The notes beneath the pieces are model-generated. The model made no database searches. It saw only the letters and a list, made by a program, of their open reading frames with translations, and was not told where the DNA came from. Below, in pieces: positions 1 through 4,545 of a stretch of DNA of 6,916 nt; position 1 is the first letter of the stretch; every line of letters starts with the position of its first letter. The stretch is from Planctomycetota bacterium. Lineage in GTDB: Bacteria; Planctomycetota; Phycisphaerae; SM23-33; FEN-1343. The stretch spans positions 1-6,916 of the forward strand of contig JABMQG010000086.1 in NCBI GenBank assembly GCA_013203365.1. Direction: 5' to 3'. Both the position numbers and the translations under genes were made by a program.

Positions 1-53
1 CAATAACGGTAACAAACGCACTAAACAGACGTTAGCAGCGGCCAGGAAGAATT

Positions 54-83
54 GCCGCACACACAGGGACCGGGGTGTGCCGG
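54..83 (-). terminator. Weak hairpin after the thymidylate synthase-family gene
   Basis: Directly beyond the stop codon of the minus-strand gene there is an inverted repeat: GCACAC at 57-62 pairs with GTGTGC at 75-80 across a 12-base loop. The stem can be extended by CCG/CGG with one bulged base. It lies where a terminator would be expected. On the minus strand it is followed only by a short mixed AATTCTT stretch and not a clean T-tract, so it may be a weak or Rho-assisted terminator or simply chance. The remaining bases 1-53 show nothing I can name. Confidence 0.3.
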
Positions 84-84
84 A

Positions 85-924
85 TTAATGGCTTGCCAGC
101 TCGGTGCGGCGTGTTTCGATGATTGCCTTCTTATCGGCCGGCATGTCGGCTTCGGCGAGGAGGGCGTCGCAGCCTTCGATGAAGAATTGTCTGGCGAAGT
201 CGGTTGTGTAGACGCGATCGGATGGCTGGCGTGTGCTTACGGTGCGGAGGAACCCCTCGAAATCGTCGAAGTAGCTGCCATATATGTGAAACGAGTCGGC
301 GATGTGGATGTACTCGCCTGGCTGGACTCCGATTTGCTCGGCTATAAGGCGTTGCAGCTCGGTGAACGCGTACATGTTCATAAAGGCCGCCTTGTAGGCG
401 TCGTTGGATCTCATGTGGCAGTTCATGTGCAGCCTGCCTTCGCCTGGGCCGGCGATGCGGAACCACAACCTTTGCAGACAGGCTGGGTCGGCGATGTTCA
501 TGTCGTTCCACACCTGCCAGGTGACGGCCTGCGCCCGGCGGGTGTGCCCGGCGGACTTGAGCTTTACGACGACGGCGGCGATCTGGTCGAACAGGCCGGC
601 GGCCGGCACGCGGTACTCGAAGAGCCGCTGGTGGTAGGTGTACTCCCACTTGCCTGCACTCGGGTCTACCCAGTGGTCGTGCACGCCATGGAGCACCTCG
701 CAGCGATACTTCTCGAGGTCGTCTAGGCCGCCAGGGAAGGCCCGGTGGATCCTGGGCTCAGCGAACGGGTCGGTCACGTGGATCAGGGCGCAGACGTCCT
801 TGCTGGCCGGGTCGCCGGTATGATCGTATTCGGTGCGGAAGGTTTCGCCTTCGCCCCAGCAGGTGATGACGGCCTTTTCCCAGGCCATCGGCAACGACGG
901 CTCGACGATGTGAATCGACTTCAT
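85..924 (-). CDS. Thymidylate synthase-family protein (ThyA-like fold, divergent)
   Basis: This 279-residue protein belongs to the thymidylate synthase/dCMP hydroxymethylase family, which methylates dUMP to dTMP with methylenetetrahydrofolate in the cytoplasm. Landmarks of E. coli ThyA can be placed. The RR phosphate pair is R129-R130 before a W-x-x-W-N stretch. The catalytic Cys is C149 in DPACLQ. RSND at 172-175 replaces RSxD. N183 sits where N177 selects dUMP over dCMP. H213-x-Y215 replaces H207-x-Y209. The spacings D175-N183 (8) and N183-H213 (30) equal those of E. coli; the Cys-to-Arg spacing is three residues longer. The N-terminal 90 residues do not match E. coli ThyA and I see no equivalent of its DRTGTG loop, so it is nearer the archaeal-type or other divergent branches. 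The ATG at 924 is chosen because AGAGG lies 5 bases upstream (930-934); an in-frame extension to 996 would only translate poly-T into Phe runs. It is divergent from the rest of the window. Confidence 0.85.
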   Translation of the reverse strand: MKSIHIVEPSLPMAWEKAVITCWGEGETFRTEYDHTGDPASKDVCALIHVTDPFAEPRIHRAFPGGLDDLEKYRCEVLHGVHDHWVDPSAGKWEYTYHQRLFEYRVPAAGLFDQIAAVVVKLKSAGHTRRAQAVTWQVWNDMNIADPACLQRLWFRIAGPGEGRLHMNCHMRSNDAYKAAFMNMYAFTELQRLIAEQIGVQPGEYIHIADSFHIYGSYFDDFEGFLRTVSTRQPSDRVYTTDFARQFFIEGCDALLAEADMPADKKAIIETRRTELASH

Positions 925-938
925 GGAGGCCTCTTTGG

Positions 939-991
939 AAAAAAAGCAAAAAAAGGAAAAAAAGGTCCGTGTTGCGTCCTGACGCCTGACC
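939..991 (-). promoter_or_regulatory. Hairpin plus three T7 tracts: possible attenuator in the leader
   Basis: Read on the minus strand, GGTC (991-988) pairs with GACC (967-964), enclosing an inner GCGTC/GACGC pair (985-981 with 978-974). The outer stem is followed at once by T7 (963-957), then CC, T7 (954-948), GC, and T7 (945-939). A stem with an immediate T-run is the form of an intrinsic terminator, and here it sits between the candidate promoter and the start codon. It could act as an attenuator of the thymidylate synthase-family gene. The outer stem is only 4 pairs with an asymmetric internal loop, so the fold is uncertain. The three tracts repeat every 9 bases, which may also bend the DNA. 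Confidence 0.35.
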
Positions 992-1008
992 GCCAAGCCG
1001 CCGGTTGG

Positions 1009-1038
1009 ACTATACTCGAAAGTTTTCGATCATGCCAC
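1009..1038 (-). promoter_or_regulatory. Candidate sigma70-type promoter for the thymidylate synthase-family gene
   Basis: On the minus strand, a TATAGT box (1014-1009) is preceded at 18 bases by GTGGCA (1038-1033), which matches 4 of 6 positions of TTGACA. Transcription would start near 1002, giving a leader of about 78 bases that includes the hairpin and T-tracts. On the plus strand the same bases read TATACT (1011-1016), so the site could also fire toward the VanZ-like gene, although no good plus-strand -35 box is visible (the best is CTGACC at 986-991, spacer 19). Confidence 0.35.
1016..1029. promoter_or_regulatory. Perfect palindrome in the divergent promoter, possible operator
   Basis: TCGAAA (1016-1021) and TTTCGA (1024-1029) form a perfect inverted repeat around a central GT. 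It lies in the spacer between the candidate minus-strand -35 and -10 boxes, a typical place for a dimeric repressor to bind and block both directions. I do not recognise it as the site of a known regulator. A 14-base palindrome can also occur by chance. Confidence 0.3.
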
Positions 1039-1056
1039 ACCGACTCGTTCTCCTTC

Positions 1057-1116
1057 GCCGGCAAGACGGCTGGGTTTGCCCCGCCAGGATTTGTACCTTA
1101 TCCTCACTAATGGGGC
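1057..1116 (+). promoter_or_regulatory. Possible structured leader upstream of the VanZ-like gene
   Basis: In the stretch between the divergent promoter and the gene at 1228, consecutive stems can be drawn. GCCG (1057-1060) pairs with CGGC (1067-1070) across a 6-base loop. GCCCC (1078-1082) pairs with GGGGC (1112-1116) and encloses AGGAT (1086-1090) paired with ATCCT (1100-1104). The pattern does not match any riboswitch class I can recall. The stems are short and GC-rich sequence makes such pairings easily by chance. Nothing else is visible in 1117-1210. Confidence 0.2.
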
Positions 1117-1227
1117 GGCATGCAGCGACGGCTGGAATATGCGCGTGGCGAAGTGCCTGGGCGGTAATGAGTAACTTTGCGTGCCACCGGGGGGCAAGTG
1201 GATTTCACCTGGAGGGCGTAGGGCTGT

Positions 1228-2409
1228 ATGCGCAAGCGGCTACTCGAGTTAGCGTTGGCTGGCTACCTGGCGATGCTGCTGTACTCCGCCTGGATGCCCC
1301 TGGATTTCCGCTATGAGCGGCGTGCCGTGTTGGCCGAGCTGCGTGCGGCGATGCGGATTTGCCCGAGTAACTGGTCGGCGTATGTGCATTCAAAGGACAC
1401 CTGGCTGAACTTGCTGGTTTTTGCGGTGGCCGGGCTGATGTTGGCGGGGGCCCAGAGCGCTTATTGGCGCTGGCTGGCTATCGTCGGATGGGCGATTGTC
1501 GGGACGGCGGTCGTGAGCGCGACGATGGAGATTGGGCAACTGTTTGTGCCGGAAAGAATTGCATGTCTAGGCGATCTGGCTGCCAACGTGCTTGGCGGCG
1601 CAGGTGGGGCCTTGTTGGGATTGGGGCTTTTTTTTAGTTCGCCGATGCTGGCGTTTTGGCGAAGAATCGGCCGAGGGATCAAGGGCAGGCAGTGCTACCT
1701 GGCCGCCGGCGTTGTGGCGATGGTCTTGGTGGGTTGCACAGCGTGGCGGGTCAGGTGTGACTGGCCTGTGGTTTGGCGGCAATGGTCGGCGATTGTCTGG
1801 TCGCCTGCCGGGGCCTTTCAGGCCCAGCGTTGGCACACGTGGATCGTACGCGGGATGTTGCCCTATGCCGCCATCACGCTGCTTCTGTCGGTGGGCGGTG
1901 CAGGTGGGCGGGTATCGGGACGGCGGGCATTGTTGGCTGCCTGGGTAAGTGTTGCTGTTGCCGCGTTGATACAGGTTATGCACATATTGATTCCGGGTTC
2001 GCCGCCGAATGTGACGGCCATGTTGTTGGCCAGCGTGGCGGCGTTATTGGCGGCGCTGGTAGGCCCGAGACTTCACGGCCGATGGTTCCAGTTGCCCGTT
2101 GTGGTGTTGGCCGGCGTTGGTGCGGTAGTGGTTTTAGGGGTGGCTGTCGTCTGGCGGTGGGACGAAGCTGCCTTTATGGGGTCTTTACAGGCACGAGTTT
2201 GCATGGGGCTATTACGCGATGCTTCGACGGGGGGCGATCATGGCGGCCCTGGGCTTGCTGGTTGCGTTTTATTTGAGCCTGAGCAGGCCGTGGCGGCTGC
2301 GCTATCGCATGTTGGCCGCATGGGCAATTGGGGTGGTGTGTGCCGTGGGCCTGGAGTGTGCCAAGCGGCTTGCCTGCACCGAGCAGGTGAATTGGGCGGG
2401 GCTTGGTGA
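1228..2409 (+). CDS. VanZ-like multispanning membrane protein, probably frameshifted near its C-terminus
   Basis: This frame encodes 393 residues, mostly hydrophobic helices typical of an inner-membrane protein. Residues about 5-24, 60-75 and 83-98 look like membrane spans. They are followed by the VanZ-family signature: E101, Q104, P108, R110, D116, N120, G123, then a Gly/Ala helix to about 135. A D-x3-N pair at D57/N61 also fits the family. A second, degenerate module follows (about 205-277, with helices around P212-S221 and Q249-L277), then another span at 285-308. After W311 (base 2160) the sequence turns Gly-rich and loses all hydrophobic segments up to the TGA at 2407, while the next frame becomes convincingly membrane-like. 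The true product was therefore probably about 440 residues. The named member, VanZ of enterococci, gives low-level teicoplanin resistance, but most relatives are uncharacterised, so no resistance role is claimed. The ATG has GGAGG 12 bases upstream (1211-1215) and AGGG 4 bases upstream. Confidence 0.75.
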   Translation: MRKRLLELALAGYLAMLLYSAWMPLDFRYERRAVLAELRAAMRICPSNWSAYVHSKDTWLNLLVFAVAGLMLAGAQSAYWRWLAIVGWAIVGTAVVSATMEIGQLFVPERIACLGDLAANVLGGAGGALLGLGLFFSSPMLAFWRRIGRGIKGRQCYLAAGVVAMVLVGCTAWRVRCDWPVVWRQWSAIVWSPAGAFQAQRWHTWIVRGMLPYAAITLLLSVGGAGGRVSGRRALLAAWVSVAVAALIQVMHILIPGSPPNVTAMLLASVAALLAALVGPRLHGRWFQLPVVVLAGVGAVVVLGVAVVWRWDEAAFMGSLQARVCMGLLRDASTGGDHGGPGLAGCVLFEPEQAVAAALSHVGRMGNWGGVCRGPGVCQAACLHRAGELGGAW

Positions 2410-2551
2410 GCACGTCGTGGCTACCGGGGCCGGGGCTCTGCTTTTCGCCTTGGTTTGGGATGTTCTGGATCGTCGCGGCGGCGCGGCCGGCGATATGGCC
2501 GGCTGCTACGGCGGGCCGGAACGCCGAAGAAACGGGGACGGATTAAATTAG
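2219..2551 (+). CDS. Out-of-frame C-terminal part of the VanZ-like protein
   Basis: This frame is open from 2138; its first ATG is at 2219, giving 110 residues. It begins membrane-like sequence right where the preceding frame loses it. Reading from 2162 gives TKLPLWGLYRHEFAWGYY, then two strong hydrophobic spans, then an LECAKRL segment, an E-H-V-V stretch and a GAGALLFAL helix. This tail resembles the E-x-x-Q ... N-x-x-G-G-A-x-x-G-A-L-L-G end of the first VanZ module upstream, so it looks like a third copy of the same unit. Joining the frames requires loss of one base around the GGTGGG at 2156-2161. No convincing ribosome site precedes 2219, so I read it as the broken-off end of the same gene and not a separate gene. 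A sequencing error, a real inactivating mutation or a programmed shift are all possible. Confidence 0.6.
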   Translation: MLRRGAIMAALGLLVAFYLSLSRPWRLRYRMLAAWAIGVVCAVGLECAKRLACTEQVNWAGLGEHVVATGAGALLFALVWDVLDRRGGAAGDMAGCYGGPERRRNGDGLN

Positions 2552-2625
2552 CGGACCTGCTCGATTTTAGACCGCATTTGCGGATAATTCAGATGGAAAA
2601 CGGGGGTTCCGCCGAGTTTCTCGTC

Positions 2626-2657
2626 GCCGGTTGGCCGGTTGGTGGCAGTTGGTGGCA
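2626..2657. repeat. Two adjoining short tandem repeats upstream of nadB
   Basis: GCCGGTTG occurs twice in tandem (2626-2633, 2634-2641). Overlapping its end, GTTGGTGGCA occurs twice in tandem (2638-2647, 2648-2657). All copies are perfect. The block ends 8 bases before the TTGACA box at 2666. A 10-base period places equivalent bases on nearly the same face of the helix, so these could be activator or repressor sites. The many GG pairs might also allow a two-tier quadruplex. Replication slippage is the simplest alternative. Confidence 0.5.
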
Positions 2658-2665
2658 ATTGATCA

Positions 2666-2695
2666 TTGACAAGCGATAAGCGCCAATTCTAGACT
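2666..2695 (+). promoter_or_regulatory. Candidate promoter of nadB, possibly giving a leaderless mRNA
   Basis: A perfect TTGACA at 2666-2671 is followed after 18 bases by TAGACT (2690-2695), which keeps the first, second, fourth and sixth bases of TATAAT. Transcription from it would begin about 6-7 bases further on, at 2701-2702, which is the ATG of nadB itself. No purine-rich ribosome-binding site is visible upstream of that ATG, which agrees with a leaderless message. The -10 box is only moderate, so a promoter further upstream cannot be excluded. Confidence 0.4.
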
Positions 2696-2701
2696 TTGAC
2701 A

Positions 2702-4336
2702 ATGGATCGAGCTTACTTAAAAAGGCGCTATCTGGTCAGTTTTGAGGCACGTCGGCTGCCTCACATTTTCACCGACGTTCTGGTCATCGGCGGTGGTGCG
2801 GCCGGGCTTCGTGCGGCTATCGAGGCGGCGAAGTACGGCCAGGCGCTGATGATCGTTAAGAGCGCGATGACGGAGAGCAACTCTTCGCAGGCCCAGGGTG
2901 GCATTGCGGCGGTTCTGGACGAAAGGGACTCTCCCGCATTGCACGTGGCCGACACGCTGGCCGTCGGGGCCGATTTGTGCGACGAGCGGGTGGTTGAGAA
3001 GGTTGTGGGTGAGGCGGCGGATCACATATGCGAGCTGGTGGAATGGGGAGCTCTGTTCGACAGCAATGGCGAGCGGTTCGATTTGGCTCGTGAGGGTGGT
3101 CATAGCCAGCGTCGAATCGTGCACGCCCACGGCGACGCGACGGGCTGGGAGATCATTCGGGCACTTCTGGAGAAGGCCCGCCAAACGGACCGGCTGAAGA
3201 TATTCGATCACTGTTTCGTCCTGGACTTACTGACCGATCCGGTCGAAGGCGGACCTGGTTCGGCGTGTGTGGGGGCGATATGCTGGCATCAGCGATACGG
3301 TCTTCAGATGATCTGGGCCCGTCAGACGATATTGGCCAGCGGCGGTGCGGGGGCGCTATGGAGAGAGACGACGAATCCTCCGCAGGCAACGGCAGACGGT
3401 CTGGCCATTGCTTTTCGCGCCGGCGTGACGTTGGCCGACATGGAGATGATGCAGTTTCATCCGACCGCCCTTTACATTGCCGGCGCGAGCCGAAGCTTGA
3501 TTTCGGAGGCCGTTCGCGGTGAGGGCGGCAAGCTGGTGGACAAGTTCGGCCGACGGTTCATGGGCGACTATCACAGTGACTGCGAGCTGGCGCCCCGCGA
3601 TGTGGTCGCTCGTGCGATTCTATCCCAGATGCTCAAGACCGCTGGCACGCACGTAAGCCTGGACGTCAGCCAAATCGGAGTGGAGCAGTTCGCCAAGCGA
3701 TTTCCCCGGATCACCGAGCAGTGCTTGAAGTTCGGCATTGAACCCGGCTGGGACCTGATTCCGGTCCGTCCGGCGGCGCATTACATGATCGGCGGGGCCC
3801 ACGTGGACATTGAGGGGCGGACCGGTCTGGAGAGGCTTTACTCGTGCGGCGAGAGCGCATGCACCGGGTTGCACGGTGCGAATCGGCTTGGCTCCAACAG
3901 CCTGATCGAGGCGCTGGTCTTTGGTCGGCAGTGCGGTCGCGGCGCCGGGGAATCGTTGAGCCTGGCCAACGACAAATTGGCGGCCAAGGACCTAAGCTTT
4001 GTCAACGAGCCGTCGCAGCGAACTGAGATGGACGTGCTCGACATTCGCAACAGTCTGCGTGCGCTCATGTGGCGAAACGTCGGGCCGACTCGGACGAGCG
4101 AACGATTGGCCGAGACGCTGGAGATCATTGATTTCTGGTGCCGATACGTTTTGGACAAGCAGTTCGACCAGCCGTGCGACTGGGAGGTGCAGAACATGCT
4201 TACCGCGGCCAGGCTCATAGCGGCGAGCGCCCTTAAGCGAACGGAGAGTCGTGGCGTGCACTTCCGAGAGGATTTTCCGGACACCGACCCGGCGTGGCGT
4301 CGGCATTTGTTTGTAAGCAGGCAGTCGCCGCCTTAA
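2702..4336 (+). CDS. nadB: L-aspartate oxidase (quinolinate synthesis, step 1)
   Basis: The 544-residue flavoenzyme oxidises L-aspartate to iminoaspartate, which NadA condenses with dihydroxyacetone phosphate to quinolinate in de novo NAD synthesis. It is cytoplasmic, with no signal peptide. The FAD Rossmann motif is GGGAAG at 30-35, and ESNSSQAQGG at 58-67 is the flavin-contact loop. REGGHS at 130-135 includes E131, the counterpart of E. coli E121 that separates aspartate oxidases from succinate dehydrogenase and fumarate reductase flavoproteins. H253, R272, R299, H360 and R395 line up with E. coli H244, R263, R290, H351 and R386 at a constant offset of nine; T259 becomes S268. The helical C-terminal domain (about 440-520) is present, so the gene is full length. 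A TTG at 2696 is an alternative start two codons upstream, but ATG at 2702 is preferred. The neighbours are not NAD genes, so it stands alone here; nadA and nadC must lie elsewhere. Confidence 0.95.
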   Translation: MDRAYLKRRYLVSFEARRLPHIFTDVLVIGGGAAGLRAAIEAAKYGQALMIVKSAMTESNSSQAQGGIAAVLDERDSPALHVADTLAVGADLCDERVVEKVVGEAADHICELVEWGALFDSNGERFDLAREGGHSQRRIVHAHGDATGWEIIRALLEKARQTDRLKIFDHCFVLDLLTDPVEGGPGSACVGAICWHQRYGLQMIWARQTILASGGAGALWRETTNPPQATADGLAIAFRAGVTLADMEMMQFHPTALYIAGASRSLISEAVRGEGGKLVDKFGRRFMGDYHSDCELAPRDVVARAILSQMLKTAGTHVSLDVSQIGVEQFAKRFPRITEQCLKFGIEPGWDLIPVRPAAHYMIGGAHVDIEGRTGLERLYSCGESACTGLHGANRLGSNSLIEALVFGRQCGRGAGESLSLANDKLAAKDLSFVNEPSQRTEMDVLDIRNSLRALMWRNVGPTRTSERLAETLEIIDFWCRYVLDKQFDQPCDWEVQNMLTAARLIAASALKRTESRGVHFREDFPDTDPAWRRHLFVSRQSPP

Positions 4337-4414
4337 TGGTGGTGTTTGGCGAAGGTTCATTCAAACTGCGGTTGCCGCCCCGGCCGTCAAGCCTAACTGC
4401 GAACCTCTAGACCG

Positions 4415-4454
4415 TATAAAACTGATTGAAAATGAGGAGCATAACCGTCAGAAT
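4415..4454 (+). promoter_or_regulatory. Candidate promoter region of the PFOR gene
   Basis: Two possibilities overlap here. TTGAAA (4426-4431) followed after 17 bases by CAGAAT (4449-4454) matches the sigma70 consensus at 5 and 4 of 6 positions. A TATAAA at 4415-4420 is a good -10 box but has only a poor -35 partner (CTAACT, 4393-4398). Either would give a leader of roughly 80-115 bases before the ATG at 4542. Apart from a small GCGG/CCGC hairpin at 4368-4378 without a T-run, I see no terminator for nadB in 4337-4414. Confidence 0.35.
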
Positions 4455-4545
4455 TGGCGTATCAACTGTACGCATACGCCGGTGGAGCTTGTACGGCCCC
4501 GACGTTGTCGGTGTTCAGATATACCTTGGATGGAGATTTCGATGA
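4432..4545 (+). CDS. Possible 37-residue upstream reading frame overlapping the PFOR start
   Basis: ATG at 4432 opens a frame that ends in a TGA at 4543-4545, overlapping the PFOR start in the classic ATGA arrangement that allows translational coupling. The peptide begins MRSITVRIG and is rich in Arg and Val, without a recognisable domain. No ribosome-binding site precedes its ATG, and its start coincides with candidate promoter elements, so if the TTGAAA/CAGAAT promoter is right it would not be transcribed whole. It is most likely fortuitous and is listed for the overlap. Confidence 0.15.
   Translation: MRSITVRIGVSTVRIRRWSLYGPDVVGVQIYLGWRFR
4456..4511 (+). promoter_or_regulatory. Two perfect hairpins in the PFOR leader
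   Basis: GGCGTAT (4456-4462) pairs perfectly with ATACGCC (4474-4480) around an 11-base loop. CCGAC (4499-4503) pairs perfectly with GTCGG (4507-4511) around GTT. Neither is followed by a T-run, so they are not intrinsic terminators. They lie between the candidate promoter and the ribosome-binding site, where RNA structure could tune stability or translation. The first could equally be a DNA operator with 7-base half-sites. I do not recognise a known riboswitch or a Rex-type site. Confidence 0.35.

Noticed and set aside
52..726. A 224-residue plus-strand reading frame opposite the thymidylate synthase-family gene
   Set aside because: It is the antisense shadow of a gene with clear family motifs on the minus strand; it shows no recognisable domain.
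925..996. An in-frame N-terminal extension of the thymidylate synthase-family protein starting at 996
   Set aside because: The extra residues are Phe runs encoded by the T-tracts, while ATG at 924 has a well-placed AGAGG and leads directly into plausible protein sequence.
1773..2276. A 167-residue plus-strand frame inside the VanZ-like gene
   Set aside because: It is Gly/Arg/Cys-rich out-of-frame sequence lying within a clearly membrane-like frame and has no motif of its own.
1228..2551. A glycopeptide resistance determinant, suggested by the VanZ family name
   Set aside because: No other van genes are present and most VanZ-family proteins are not linked to resistance; the name reflects family membership only.
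2455..2679. A small frame reaching across the VanZ-like gene end into the nadB upstream gap
   Set aside because: Its first part is an out-of-frame, Arg/Gly-rich reading of the VanZ tail and its end covers tandem repeats and promoter sequence; there is no ribosome site or motif.
4352..4406. AGGTTC and GAACCT inverted repeat as a terminator of nadB
   Set aside because: The arms are separated by over 40 bases, the interior pairs poorly and no T-run follows, so a terminator is not supported.
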